DNA of 64,000 nt from Streptomyces sp. CB01580 (GTDB taxonomy: Bacteria > Actinomycetota > Actinomycetes > Streptomycetales > Streptomycetaceae), in contig NZ_LIXJ01000006.1 in assembly GCF_001905795.1 (NCBI RefSeq), positions 124,001 through 188,000 on the forward strand, given 5' to 3'. The notes beneath the pieces are model-generated. The model saw only the letters and a program-made list of their open reading frames with translations. It was not told the DNA's origin and did not search any database. Within the stretch, counting starts at the first letter, position 1, and each line of letters opens with the position of its first letter. Shown piece after piece: positions 15,754-24,425 of the stretch. The translations under genes and the position numbers were made by a program.

Positions 15754-16640
15754 GCTGAGAGAATCCTTCCTCGGGAGCACCAGTGCCGACTTCAGCCTTC
15801 GGTATGCACGGACCTTGCAGAGGCGACTGACCACGCTTCGCAGGATTATTTCGGACCAGCATTCCTTCATGCATAGCAAAGGTAAAGTGCCGGTATCGTC
15901 ATTGACCGGAAATCATCGGCCCCGCATGCACGTCCCGCCCCACGGGGCTCCTGAGGAAACGCGTCGTCGGCCGCCCCACCCGTCACCCTCGACCGCGGCT
16001 GCGCGACCTCCACGACCTGCCGGGCATCCTGCTGGACATCGCCATCGGCTTCTCGGGGATCCGGTGCCGGGAGGTCCTGCAGAACGCCGTGCGGCCGGTG
16101 CCCCGGTGCCTCCCGGCGCTCGACCATGTTGCATGTGGTGCTGGATGTGATGGATGAGACCGAAGGTGCTGGACCGGTGCTGGATATGACCACGATGAAA
16201 GTCGTCTTCGCAGGTGGAGGCGCTGTGCTCAACGTTCCCTACGTCATGTGAGAGCAGCGCATGACCCACGAAAGGTGCCGCACTGCGCAGGGGACGGGCC
16301 GTCTCGTGTGCCTCTACGCTGTGAAGTCGAGTTCCGGCACGGAGCAACCGCGGGGAGCGGGAAGAAGCAGGCGGCCGCCGTGGTGGGGCGGTGATTCGGC
16401 ATGGCCGACCCACGCACGCGGTGGTCCATGGCCGGGTCCTCGTCCTCGGTCCGCACTGTGCGGGATGTGTCGTTGTGACTGTTGCGGGCGGTGGCCGGTG
16501 GCTTCTGGATGCGTCGGTCGGCCCGGTGTCGGGGCACGCCGGGCGCCGAAGCCGCCGGTAGTACGGGCACATGGTTGACCACCGAGACCACCCGTTGATC
16601 TGCTTGGCGAGGCGGGTCGGGGCCGCGACCCGTTTGGCGG
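15754..16640. other. Long stretch without a supported gene
   Basis: About 0.9 kb between the PhoX start and a decayed DUF1918 fragment. It contains short frames only. A plus-strand frame of 41 codons at 16126-16251 starts with repeated GTG/ATG-rich codons and has no good ribosome binding site. A plus-frame segment near 15965-16110 reads like degraded protein. The area looks eroded, in line with the neighbouring pseudogenes. Confidence 0.5.
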
Positions 16641-16649
16641 CTTCCAGCC

Positions 16650-16699
16650 GACGCCGCAGCGACGAGGCGATCGCCGGGATGGGTTCGTATGGCAGTCAC
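16650..16699 (-). pseudogene. Decayed DUF1918 gene start
   Basis: The minus strand aligns with the first codons and leader of the two DUF1918 fusion genes at 26134 and 30112. It shares the GAGGAAACGG leader segment seen upstream of 30112, and reads xRTHPGDRLV against MRAHLGDQLV. The start codon has become ATA (16690-16688), with a possible substitute GTG at 16699. Similarity stops after about 12 codons. This fragment also carries the same upstream palindrome. It is best read as the dead end of a third paralogue. Confidence 0.6.
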
Positions 16700-16730
16700 C
16701 GTTTCCTCGTGGTTCCGCTGTACTCAAACT

Positions 16731-16742
16731 GCCACGCATGGC
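16731..16742. promoter_or_regulatory. Shared palindrome, degenerate copy (site 1)
   Basis: GCCACGCATGGC differs at one base from the perfect GCCACGCGTGGC found at 26175-26186 and 30153-30164, and the flanks (TGGCGTGCCGNCGCAT) are also conserved. Here it lies between the decayed DUF1918 start on the left and the small frame and USP gene on the right, so it could serve either. Confidence 0.55.
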
Positions 16743-16769
16743 GTGCCGCCGCATGAGAAGGAACACACA

Positions 16770-16895
16770 ATGCCTGAGACCGGCCGTGCCGTCGCCGGGC
16801 CCTCCGTCCCAAGCAGTACCCGGCACCGAGCCACTCCCTGCAGAGGAGACGGAGACGGCGGAAGAAGCCGAGCACGAACAGGAGGTGCGTGGTGA
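16770..16895 (+). CDS. Possible 41-codon leader ORF before the USP gene
   Basis: An ATG at 16770 is preceded by GAAGGAA at seven bases and opens 41 codons rich in Arg, Gly and Thr. The TGA (16893-16895) overlaps the USP start GTG (16892). The arrangement is that of a translated leader coupled to the stress gene. The peptide has no recognisable domain, and its amino-acid composition could arise by chance from GC-rich DNA. Confidence 0.3.
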   Translation: MPETGRAVAGPSVPSSTRHRATPCRGDGDGGRSRARTGGAW

Positions 16896-17356
16896 ACGAC
16901 GAGGCACCGTCCGCTCCGCGGATCGTGGTAGGCATTGATGGCTCCGAACCGTCGAAGGCAGCCCTGCGGTGGGCGGTCGGTCAGGCGGAACTGACCAGTG
17001 GGGTGGTCGACGCGGTCACCGCCTGGGACTTCCCGACGTCCTGGTACGGCCTGGCGCCACCCACGGACAAGAAGCCGGAGGACTACGAGGCGCAGGCGCG
17101 CACGTTCCTGAACCAGACGATCGACCAGGCCCTCGGCCCGGGTCCGGGCCGGCCGGTCCCCATCTACGCCCGCGCGGCGTATGGACACCCGGCCGCCGTC
17201 CTGCTCGATGCCGCCGCAGGAGCGCGAATGCTGGTCGTGGGCAACCGAGGTCACGGAGGGTTCACCGAGGCGCTTCTGGGCTCGGTGAGCCAGCACTGCG
17301 TGCAGCACGCCCCCTGCCCCGTCGTCGTCATCCGCAGCCATAGCCATGAAACGTGA
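16892..17356 (+). CDS. Universal stress protein (UspA family)
   Basis: The 154-residue single-domain USP begins with IVVGIDGSEPSKAALRWAV and ends with the ATP-binding signature VVGNRGHGGFTEALLGSVSQHC, followed by APCPVVVIR. USPs bind ATP and are induced by hypoxia and stationary phase in actinobacteria, where they sit with CBS, Hsp20 and FtsH genes exactly as here. Of two adjacent GTG codons, 16892 has the better spacing (six bases) to GGAGG. It is followed by an imperfect hairpin and appears monocistronic or coupled only to the upstream small frame. Confidence 0.92.
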   Translation: MNDEAPSAPRIVVGIDGSEPSKAALRWAVGQAELTSGVVDAVTAWDFPTSWYGLAPPTDKKPEDYEAQARTFLNQTIDQALGPGPGRPVPIYARAAYGHPAAVLLDAAAGARMLVVGNRGHGGFTEALLGSVSQHCVQHAPCPVVVIRSHSHET

Positions 17357-17359
17357 ACA

Positions 17360-17380
17360 GCCCGTCCCGACCGGGAGGGC
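17360..17380 (+). terminator. Hairpin after the USP gene
   Basis: GCCCGTCCC (17360-17368) pairs with GGGAGGGC (17373-17380) with one bulged G and a GACC loop, four bases after the USP stop. Its size and place fit an intrinsic terminator lacking a U-tract. Confidence 0.4.
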
Positions 17381-17870
17381 AGTATGTCAGGGGCGGACGG
17401 CTTCGCTCAGTGGTCTACGCCTTTGGTGGGTGTCGGATGATTCGCAGCCCGTCACTCAGCGGCATTGGGGAGGTTCCATGCCGAAGGCTGCATAACAGCA
17501 GGGTGCCGTGACCGGCGGCGAACCGGCGTCCGCAGCGCCGGGGGCCTCGTGCGTACGGCCATCGGTGAGGAACGGGCCGAGCTCGATGGCTTCCGCACAG
17601 CAGCGCAGCGATCGGCCGCCCACTAGCCACCCACAGGAAGCGGGGCACCGTCATCATGTCATCGATGCTCTCCGGCACGATCCCATCCACCATGCCGAGA
17701 CTGCCCGGGTGCTCATGCAGCACCATCGCCCGGCTCCTGAACAGCTGAAGCGCGAAGCCTGTACTCAAGGTGCTGTGGCACGGTCGGAAGCTGCCCGATT
17801 CGCGGGGCGATTCGGGACCACGCAGCATGGAAATCAACGCAAGACTGTCGTTTGGTGGAGGTGAATCGCG
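17381..17870. other. Non-coding or eroded stretch before hsp20
   Basis: About 490 bp with no frame that has both a start site and a recognisable product. A plus-strand frame of about 118 codons (17508-17864) lacks a ribosome binding site and matches no known fold. The last 100 bases must contain the Hsp20 promoter. A CGATTCG direct repeat lies near 17797-17816. Confidence 0.4.
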
Positions 17871-18347
17871 ATGACCCTGCCCGTACACCACCGGCCCGGC
17901 CCGCTCCTGGAACGCCCGTTCCAGGCCCTGAGCTGGGGAGAGCCGACCGCCGCCGAGTTCGACGACCTCTTCGAACGGATGGCCCGCTTCCTGCAGTCCG
18001 CCAGTATCACTCCCGCCGTCGGGGCTTGGTCGCCTCTGGCCGACCTGCACGAAACGGACGTCGCCTACGTGGTCGAGGCGGAACTGCCCGGGATCAAGCG
18101 CGAGGACATCGACATCGAGATCAGCGACCGGGGCCTGTGCATCACCGGTGAGTACAAGCAGTGCGAGCGCGAAGGCGTCCTGCGCCGCAGCACCAGGCGT
18201 ACCGGGCGCTTCGAGTACTGGGCGCTGCTGCCGGCGGACGTCAGAGCCGAAGAGATCACGGCAGAACTGGCCGACGGGGTGCTGACCATCACCGCCCCCA
18301 AGGGCCAGGCAGCCAGGCCGCACCACATCGAGATCACCCAAGCCTGA
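17871..18347 (+). CDS. Hsp20/alpha-crystallin small heat-shock protein
   Basis: The 158-residue protein has a short N-terminal arm, then an alpha-crystallin domain from about residue 45: WSPLADLHETDVAYVVEAELPGIKREDIDIEI, the GEYKQ strand, and the family AxLxxGVLTITAPK motif near 135-147. It forms oligomers that hold unfolding proteins for refolding. The ATG at 17871 has GGAGG nine bases upstream. This Hsp20 type is a regular member of the dormancy-type island with USP and CBS genes. It is followed directly by a strong hairpin and is monocistronic. Confidence 0.92.
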   Translation: MTLPVHHRPGPLLERPFQALSWGEPTAAEFDDLFERMARFLQSASITPAVGAWSPLADLHETDVAYVVEAELPGIKREDIDIEISDRGLCITGEYKQCEREGVLRRSTRRTGRFEYWALLPADVRAEEITAELADGVLTITAPKGQAARPHHIEITQA

Positions 18348-18359
18348 GGTGGAAAGAAC

Positions 18360-18384
18360 GGTGGTGGGGCCTGTCCCCACCACC
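18360..18384 (+). terminator. Terminator of hsp20
   Basis: A perfect 10-bp stem, GGTGGTGGGG (18360-18369) and CCCCACCACC (18375-18384), with a CCTGT loop starts 12 bases after the Hsp20 stop. No U-tract follows, as is common for Streptomyces I-shaped terminators. Confidence 0.8.
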
Positions 18385-18412
18385 CGTGAAGCCGCTCACG
18401 TCTGGACGCGCG

Positions 18413-18550
18413 ATGCCGCACTGCCAATGCAAGGAGTCGCACTATCTTCGGTGTACACGCATTATCCTCTGCGGCCTCACCGAGGCACAGCAGGACCTTA
18501 TCCACGACGTGCACACCGTTGTTACCAACAAGGCCGACACCATGCGGTAG
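18413..18550 (+). CDS. Small hypothetical frame (45 aa), doubtful
   Basis: The frame encodes a 45-residue peptide starting MPHCQCKESHYLRC and ending in a soluble-looking helix. It has four Cys in the first half. No Shine-Dalgarno precedes the ATG. The C-terminal part looks protein-like, so it may be the end of a lost gene rather than a functional peptide. Confidence 0.2.
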   Translation: MPHCQCKESHYLRCTRIILCGLTEAQQDLIHDVHTVVTNKADTMR

Positions 18551-18599
18551 GCCCCGCCCCTCCGAGGCAGTTCCCCCGCCCACACGTGCGAAACGGGCT

Positions 18600-18674
18600 G
18601 ACACTTGGTCAGTGTCTGTGTGTCCATGCAGCCGGGGTGTAGGGGGACCAGCTCAGAACCGCAAGGGTGCGGTT
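18600..18674. promoter_or_regulatory. Two inverted repeats upstream of the first CBS gene
   Basis: GACACT (18600-18605) and AGTGTC (18611-18616) form a 6-bp palindrome around TGGTC. AACCGCA (18657-18663) and TGCGGTT (18668-18674) form a 7-bp hairpin around AGGG. Both lie 65-140 bases before the GTG of the CBS-BON gene and are candidates for an operator and a leader hairpin. Confidence 0.35.
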
Positions 18675-18740
18675 GCTGAACCCGTACGCGTCCTACGGCA
18701 CAGGTGATGTGCCTGGTGGGCGAAAGAAGGGAGGTCCGAC

Positions 18741-19418
18741 GTGCATGAGGCTCCGCACATCGTGAGCGATGTGATGACTCAGCAGGTGGTTGCCGTCAGG
18801 CGCAACGCACCCTTCAAGGAGGTCGTCCGGGTCATGGGGCAATGGAAGGTCAGTGCCCTTCCGGTCCTGGAAGGCGAAGGGCGCGTCGTCGGTGTGGTCT
18901 CCGAGGCCGACCTGTTGCCCAAGGAAGAGTTCCGCGACAGCGCTCAGAGCCTGTACGGACAGCAGCAACGCCTGGCCGACATCGCCAAGGCGGGAGCGGT
19001 GACCGCGGAGGAGGTCATGAGCTCGCCCGCCGTCACGGTGCATCCCGACGTCACGCTGGCCCAGGCGGCCCGGATCATGGCGGTGAGCCACGTCAAGCGC
19101 CTTCCCGTGGTCGATGACGAGGGCATACTGAAGGGCATCGTCAGCCGCGGGGATCTGCTGAAGGTCTTCTTGCGATCGGACGAGGACATCGAGGAAGAAG
19201 TGCGCCGCACGGTGGTGTCCTACCTGTTTCCCGCCCTCAGCCACACCATCCACGTGAACGTGTACGAGGGAGTCGTCACTCTCCGCGGACAGGTCCAGGA
19301 CACCTCGCTCGTCTCGGTTGCCGTGCGCCTCGCCAGCGCCGTGGAGGGCGTGGTGGACGTCGAGCCGCACCTCACCGGTGAGTCCGGCCCCCTGGCCACA
19401 CCCGAGAGCACACAGTGA
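18741..19418 (+). CDS. CBS-pair protein with C-terminal BON domain
   Basis: The 225-residue protein has two CBS motifs. The first is VSDVMTQQVVAV ... GVVSEADLL (residues about 8-60) and the second is AEEVMSSPAVTV ... GIVSRGDLLKVFL (about 92-150). A BON-like segment follows (HVNVYEGVVTLRGQV ... VEGVVDVEPHL, about 165-215). CBS pairs bind adenine nucleotides, and the BON domain may attach to membranes or lipids. The GTG at 18741 has GGGAGG upstream. A paralogue with the same architecture is at 23754, and a broken one at 30330. Expected role is nucleotide-sensing in stress; the partner protein is unknown. Confidence 0.88.
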   Translation: MHEAPHIVSDVMTQQVVAVRRNAPFKEVVRVMGQWKVSALPVLEGEGRVVGVVSEADLLPKEEFRDSAQSLYGQQQRLADIAKAGAVTAEEVMSSPAVTVHPDVTLAQAARIMAVSHVKRLPVVDDEGILKGIVSRGDLLKVFLRSDEDIEEEVRRTVVSYLFPALSHTIHVNVYEGVVTLRGQVQDTSLVSVAVRLASAVEGVVDVEPHLTGESGPLATPESTQ

Positions 19419-19659
19419 CAGGACCCCTGGCGCGGGTGGCCGGCCGGTCGGTGCTCGTCGGCTTGCTGATCATTTCAGAATGCGTAAGGATCGGGGCCTT
19501 GGCGGTTGGGCTGGGGCGGCAGTCTTCTGCGGGTGCCGGACGAAATGCGCACGGGAATTGTCCTTCGAAGACCCGCATCCGGGCCGGTCGGCAGGCGGTG
19601 TCCTTGGGGCGGGAGTGGGTGGTGGAGGACGGCCTGTCGGGGCAGGCCGGCGGTCTCCG

Positions 19660-19681
19660 GCGGCGCCGGCACCGGCGCCGC
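19660..19681. terminator. Hairpin between convergent CBS gene and hydrolase pseudogene
   Basis: GCGGCGCCGG (19660-19669) and CCGGCGCCGC (19672-19681) form a perfect 10-bp near-continuous palindrome around CA. It sits in 19419-19812, a 394-bp stretch between the CBS stop and the pseudogene's 3' end that holds no supported gene. A bidirectional terminator is the simplest reading. Confidence 0.4.
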
Positions 19682-19812
19682 GGCGGTTCGCCGTCAGGGC
19701 GTTGGCACGGTTGTCTCCTTCCATGACGGCATTGCGCAGCGTGCCTATTTCGGCGTCCCTCCGGCGCCTTTCCGACGTGCGTGGTGCGTGGGGGTCGGCG
19801 CAAGGCGCCGGG

Positions 19813-20450
19813 TCATCGGGTCAGGAAGTCGCGCAGGATGTTGCGGCTGGTCTGAGAGGTGATGCTCCCGTATGCGTCGTCATCGAAGGCGTGCTCCGCG
19901 AAGGGCAGTTCCTTGACCGTGGTGTCGATGCCCTTGGCGCGCAGCGCAGCACCGAGATCCTTCACTGTCCGGGGCGGCGCGCTGCGGTCGCGGTCGCCGA
20001 CGACGAGCAGGGTGCGCTGAAGGCCTTCGGTGATCTGGCGGTCGGTGACACCTCGCGGTAGCGGTCGGAGTACCGCTCGGGCGTGCCGCCCGTGAACAGT
20101 TCGGCGGTCTCGCGTGAGCCCCCACGTCGCGCTGCCACATTCCGGTGACGTCGGTTCCGGGGTAGAAGCCGACGACGGAGGCCGGGGGATTGGGTGTACG
20201 GCCACTGGCTGCTTTGAGGGTGCCGTTCTGCAGGCGGTAGGCGGTATTCATGGCGAGGGTGCCGCCGGCTGACATGCCGCCCATGGAGATGCAGTGGGCG
20301 TCGATGCCGTAGTGGTCGGCGTGGTCCTCGACCCATCGTTGGGTGAAGACGTCGCCGAAGGAGACATCCGTGCCCTCTTTCTGCGCCGCGGTGAACTGGA
20401 CGGCTCCGATGACGAGCGCGGCGCCTGTCGGAGCCTCGGGCGCTGAAATC
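19813..20450 (-). pseudogene. Alpha/beta-hydrolase (esterase/lipase) remnant with frameshifts
   Basis: Three frames together spell parts of an alpha/beta hydrolase of the acetyl-esterase type. Frame one has RWVEDHADHYGID and the nucleophile elbow GMSAGGTLA. The second carries ETAELFTGGTPERYSDRYREVSP. The third has TLLVVGDRDRSAPP, with the acid, and ELPFAEHAF, with the catalytic His, and ends at 19813. Frame changes fall near 20125 and 20055. The N-terminal oxyanion region (HGGG) is missing, and the upstream end fades into the KdpD 3' region. It is not functional as written unless two sequencing errors occurred and another start exists. Confidence 0.75.
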
Positions 20451-20551
20451 CTTGGTGCGCTCCGACACCCAGGAAGCCGGCCAATTCGCACCGATCAGCG
20501 AGGCGAGGGAGGCGGCTCACGCCTACGGGCTCGGGCTGTGTCCGGGCGAGG

Positions 20552-22978
20552 TCAGGGGTGTGTGGAGGCGGCAGGAAGGGTGAGTGTCACCGAGAGCAAC
20601 CGTCCGTCGCCGTACGTCGGTTCGAGCGTGCCGCCCATCGCCTCGGTGAGGTCCTGGGCGAGTCGCAGAGTCAGGCTGTCGGCGCGCGGGGCGCCGTCGG
20701 GGCCGCTGGTGAGGCGGATGCGAAGCCTGCCGTCGAAGGCTTCGGCGGTCAGTGTCGGCGGAGGTTCCCCGGTCGGGCTGTGTCGCAGGGCGTCGGCCGC
20801 GAGGGCGGTCAGGACCCGGGTGAGCTGGGCGCCGTCGGCGATCACGTCGGGCTCCTGCTCCGGTAGTCGGATCTGGATGGTGCGGCCGCCGGGGCCCAGG
20901 TCGTCCAGCACGGCGGTCAGGACCTCGTCCAGGCCGACGGGGCGCAGGTAGAGGTCGAGGGCCCCGCCCTGGAGCCGGTCGAGGTCGGCGAGGTCGGTGA
21001 CAACCTGCGCGGCGCGCCGGACCGCCACCCGAGTCGCATCCGTGTCCTGGCGGGCGAGAGCTTGTTCCGCCGCGTGCAGCCGCTCTCGCAGGTCGTGATC
21101 GGCCGCCCGGATCAGGGAGGCGCGGGTGCGTTCGGCGGCGGTGAAGGTATCCGCCTCAGCGGCATGCCTGGAGAGCTTGCCGTGCAGGTAGGCCATACCG
21201 AGTTGGGCCGCGCATACGCCCAGGACCCGCTGGTCGTCGGTGGCCAGGACTCCACGGGCCGCCAGCGTGAGGGTGTCGCCGACCGGGCTTTCGACATCGG
21301 CGTTGTACGGCTGCTCCGGCGGGCGCGCACCGGCGCTGGCGACTACGTACCAGCGTGATGCCGGTGTTGCCTCGGGGGCGCGTTCGAGCAGACTGACGGC
21401 GGTCAGCCCGAAGCTCTCCCGTACCTGTTCGACGAGGCTGGGCAGGTCCTGGCCGTGCATCATGGCGGTCGCCAGCCGACTCAGCACCCGCGCCTCCCAT
21501 GTCGCGTGGACGGCCTGCCGGGTACGCCGGGCGGCCATGTCGGCGACCCCTCCCACCAGAGTGGCGGCGATGACGAAGCCCGCCAGCGCGAGGACGTCGC
21601 CGCCGTGCTCGACCCGCAGCGAGTGAACGGGCGCGGTGAAGTAGTAGTCGGCGAGCAGCGCCGTCGCGAGGGCTGCGCCCAGTGCGGGAATCAGCCCGCC
21701 GGCCAGGGCGACGCCCACGGCGGCGAGCAAGTAGACGATCAGCACTCCGGACAGGGCGAGCCGTGGGGCGGGCGCGGTCAGGAGCAAGGTCAGCACTGGC
21801 AACAATAGTGCGGCACCCGCCGTTGCCGGCCAGAAGTGGCGCGGCCCGGTGCCACGGCCGGGGCGCGGCCGCCGCGTCGTGAGGGCGGAGCTGGCGGCCG
21901 CCTCGTGGGTGACCACATGGACGTCGATGGGGCCCGAGCCGCGGATCGTGCGATGTCCTACTCCGGCGTCCAGCAGCAGCGACAGTCGGCTACGGCGGCT
22001 GGCGCCGAGCACGATCTGGGTGGCGTTCTCGGCCCGGGCGAATTGCAACAGTGCCTCGACCACCGACTCGCCCGTCGTCTGGTGGTAGGTGCCGCCCAGG
22101 GACTCCACCAGGGTGCGCTGGGTTGAGAGGGCTGTCGGATCGGCGTGGGTGAGCCCGTCGGTCGGTACGACGTGGAGGGCCAGCAGTTCGCTGCCCGGAG
22201 TACGCGCGGCGATCCGGGCGGCGCGGCGGATCAGTGTCTTGCCTTCCGGGCCGCCGGTCAGCCCCACCATGATCCGCTCACGGGTCTCCCAAGGGATGGC
22301 GATGCCGTGCTCTGCGCGGTACCGCTGCAGTCCCTCTTCCACCCGGTCGGCGAGCCACAACAACGCCAGCTCGCGCAGCGCGATGAGGTTGCCCACCCGG
22401 AAGTAGTGGGTGAGAGCCGCCTCGATCCGGTCCGACGGGTAGATGTCGCCGTGCGCCAAGCGGCGGCGCAGAACCTCCGGCGGCAGATCGACCAGCTCAA
22501 TCTGATCGGCTCGGCGGGCCACTTCGTCCGGCAGCGTCTCGCGCTGGAGCACCCCCGTGATCTGCCGAACGACATCGTTCAGGGACTCCAGGTGCTGGAC
22601 GTTGAGTGTGGTGATGACGTCGATCCCCGCCCCCAGCAGCTCCTCCACGTCCTGCCACCGCTTGGCGTTGCGGGTTCCACCACCAGGGGTATTGGTGTGG
22701 GCGAGTTCGTCCACCAGCGCGACCTGCGGGCGGCGAGCCAGCACCGCGTCAAGGTCCATCTCTGTGAACGTTGCTCCCCGGCGGGGTACCGTCCGCCGCG
22801 GCACCGTCTCCAGGCCCTCGGCCATGACAGCGGTCGGTCGTCGACCGTGCGGCTCGATGAAGCCCGCGACCACGTCGGCTCCGGCGGCACGTAGACGCTG
22901 GCCCTCTTCGAGCATGGTGTACGTCTTCCCCACACCCGGGGCTGCCCCCAGGTAGATCTGCAGCCGTCCACGCGCCAT
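20552..22978 (-). CDS. KdpD-like sensor protein with degenerate kinase domain
   Basis: The 808-residue protein starts with the KdpD domain (Walker A GAAPGVGKT at residues 10-18, and VDELAHTNTPG), then a USP-like domain (about 240-370), a DUF4118 four-helix membrane part (about 395-500) and a GAF-like region. The C-terminal HisKA/HATPase part is eroded. HDLRERL keeps the His but lacks the usual Pro (HDLRTPL in true KdpD). The N box reads ADALRHSP instead of N-x-x-x-NA, and the DxGxG box is absent. No kdpE or kdpFABC is nearby. It may sense K+ or c-di-AMP through its N-terminal half. ATG 22978 has GGGAG upstream. Confidence 0.85.
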   Translation of the reverse strand: MARGRLQIYLGAAPGVGKTYTMLEEGQRLRAAGADVVAGFIEPHGRRPTAVMAEGLETVPRRTVPRRGATFTEMDLDAVLARRPQVALVDELAHTNTPGGGTRNAKRWQDVEELLGAGIDVITTLNVQHLESLNDVVRQITGVLQRETLPDEVARRADQIELVDLPPEVLRRRLAHGDIYPSDRIEAALTHYFRVGNLIALRELALLWLADRVEEGLQRYRAEHGIAIPWETRERIMVGLTGGPEGKTLIRRAARIAARTPGSELLALHVVPTDGLTHADPTALSTQRTLVESLGGTYHQTTGESVVEALLQFARAENATQIVLGASRRSRLSLLLDAGVGHRTIRGSGPIDVHVVTHEAAASSALTTRRPRPGRGTGPRHFWPATAGAALLLPVLTLLLTAPAPRLALSGVLIVYLLAAVGVALAGGLIPALGAALATALLADYYFTAPVHSLRVEHGGDVLALAGFVIAATLVGGVADMAARRTRQAVHATWEARVLSRLATAMMHGQDLPSLVEQVRESFGLTAVSLLERAPEATPASRWYVVASAGARPPEQPYNADVESPVGDTLTLAARGVLATDDQRVLGVCAAQLGMAYLHGKLSRHAAEADTFTAAERTRASLIRAADHDLRERLHAAEQALARQDTDATRVAVRRAAQVVTDLADLDRLQGGALDLYLRPVGLDEVLTAVLDDLGPGGRTIQIRLPEQEPDVIADGAQLTRVLTALAADALRHSPTGEPPPTLTAEAFDGRLRIRLTSGPDGAPRADSLTLRLAQDLTEAMGGTLEPTYGDGRLLSVTLTLPAASTHP

Positions 22979-23065
22979 CCCCGGGCTCCCGTCGGTTCGT
23001 CGCACTGATCTCCGCGCGCCTCCCTCCATGGTGTACCGGCGCGACGGTGCGCAGCGAGGCACCGT

Positions 23066-23304
23066 TTACAGCACCGGGTTGTCAAGGGCGCTACCGGTGT
23101 GGACCTTGCCGAAGGCCAGGGCGAACATCACCATCGCGGTCACCGTAGTCCACACGATCCCCAGCGGAACCCAGCCAGCGTCACCGACCTCGACGCCACC
23201 GCCAGCACCACAATGCCGACCACCTTCCAGCCCAAGGTCACGTACTCCAGCACGAAACCCCGGCGCAGCAGGGCCTGACCGGAGGTCTTATTCACGTCGC
23301 CCAC
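23066..23304 (-). pseudogene. Cation-transporter (CDF-like) remnant with internal deletion
   Basis: A good start (GTG 23304 with GGGAGG eight bases ahead) opens a frame reading LLRRGFVLEYVTLGW and a membrane helix VVGIVVLAVASRSVTLAG. The frame is then broken, and the sequence resumes in another frame as LGIVWTTVTAMVMFALAFGK ... ALDNPVL, ending at TAA 23066. The two parts match the beginning and a late helix of the small cation transporters often found beside stress genes in Streptomyces. Most of the transmembrane core is missing, so this is a deletion derivative. Confidence 0.65.
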
Positions 23305-23495
23305 CAGGCAAGCCTCCCAACGGGACCCATACCGGAGGAACACGAGGAAGCGACACGCGCCTCTACACCTCCACTCATCGCGCAGACAGCGGATGCACAC
23401 CGCCACAAGACACGCTCCGGCCACGCCTCGGATGCGGGCCGAGGCGACCGGCATGAGGATGGAATACAGGCTCAGGGCGTCCAGGAGGCGACACG

Positions 23496-23633
23496 ATGCC
23501 GGGGAAGCTGGCCACGGGCGGCGACCCCAAGAAGACGACCACCGGCGAACTCGCCCAGGGAAAATCGTTCCCGGCGGGGAACCGTTCACGGCTACGGCGG
23601 GCACCGACATCGATGTGGTGCCGGGGACGATGA
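23496..23633 (+). CDS. Small hypothetical protein (45 aa)
   Basis: An ATG with AGGAGG exactly seven bases upstream opens a 45-codon frame encoding a Lys/Gly/Thr-rich start (MPGKLATGGDPKKTTT) and an Arg-rich end. The ribosome binding site is among the best in the block, which is the only reason to list it. No domain is recognisable. A longer overlapping frame (to 23752) runs on in another phase and might be the rest of a frameshifted gene. The remaining 23305-23753 shows no other gene and should hold the CBS promoter. Confidence 0.3.
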   Translation: MPGKLATGGDPKKTTTGELAQGKSFPAGNRSRLRRAPTSMWCRGR

Positions 23634-23753
23634 AGGGCCACCGGATCCGTCGCCGCCCATCGTCAACGGGGAAGAGCAAAAGCCGAACGGGCACGCCCCC
23701 ACCGGGAGGTCGCCAACGGGGCTTGCGGCACAACCGAGAAGGGGAGCGGTGAC

Positions 23754-24425
23754 ATGCGGCATCACATGGTCGAAGATGTCATGACCACGGCCGTCGTGAG
23801 CGTGCGGCCGGATGCGGGCTTCAAGGACATCGCCTGGCACCTCGCGGAGCACGACATCACGGCGATGCCGGTCGTCGACGACCAAGGCCGCCCGATCGGC
23901 GTGGTGTCGGAGGCGGACCTGCTACGCAAACAGGAGAGCCAGGCGGATCCTGGCGGACACCTGAGCGTTACCTACCTGCAGCCCGCAGGACGCGCCAAGG
24001 CGCACGCACTGACTGCCGATGGAGTGATGACCAGCCCTGCCATCACGGCGCGACTGCGGTGGTCGGTCGTAGAGGCGGCCCGTGCCATGGCTCGCCACCA
24101 CGTCAAGCGGCTCCCCGTGGTGGACGACGCTGGCAGGCTGGTGGGCATCGTGAGCCGTGGTGACCTGCTGCGTGTCTTCCTGCGGCGCGACCCGGCGATC
24201 CGCGAGGAGATCGCGACGGATGTCCTGACCCGGACTCTCGGCGTGACTCCCGGCGCGGTCACCGTCCAGGTCACCGACGGACGGGTGACGCTCAGCGGCA
24301 CCATGCCGCTGGGCAGCCTCATCCCCATCGCGGTACGCCTGTGTGAGAGCGTAGACGGTGTCGTCGACGTCACCCATCACCTTCGCGCGGAGCCCGACAC
24401 CGCAGTCGGCACACCGCCGCGGTGA
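23754..24425 (+). CDS. CBS-pair protein with C-terminal BON domain (paralogue 2)
   Basis: The 223-residue protein has the same architecture as the gene at 18741. CBS1 reads MVEDVMTTAVVSV ... GVVSEADLLRK, CBS2 reads ADGVMTSPAITA ... GIVSRGDLLRVFL, and the BON-like tail reads VTVQVTDGRVTLSG ... GVVDVTHHL. The ATG at 23754 has AAGGGGAG upstream. Both copies keep the (G)xVSxxDLL signatures, so both are likely to bind nucleotide. It is separated from KdpD by the broken transporter and reads divergently. The following 24426-24788 contains no supported gene. Confidence 0.88.
   Translation: MRHHMVEDVMTTAVVSVRPDAGFKDIAWHLAEHDITAMPVVDDQGRPIGVVSEADLLRKQESQADPGGHLSVTYLQPAGRAKAHALTADGVMTSPAITARLRWSVVEAARAMARHHVKRLPVVDDAGRLVGIVSRGDLLRVFLRRDPAIREEIATDVLTRTLGVTPGAVTVQVTDGRVTLSGTMPLGSLIPIAVRLCESVDGVVDVTHHLRAEPDTAVGTPPR

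Noticed and set aside
15753..15850. PHO box upstream of phoX
   Set aside because: A GGTCAGTCGCC-like unit was seen, but no second or third 11-base repeat at correct spacing.
17508..17864. 118-codon frame before hsp20
   Set aside because: There is no start signal, the composition is His/Arg-rich, no domain is seen, and it would cover the Hsp20 promoter.
20552..23304. A complete Kdp potassium system
   Set aside because: No kdpE, kdpF, kdpA, kdpB or kdpC frame exists, and the nearby transporter piece is a CDF-like remnant.
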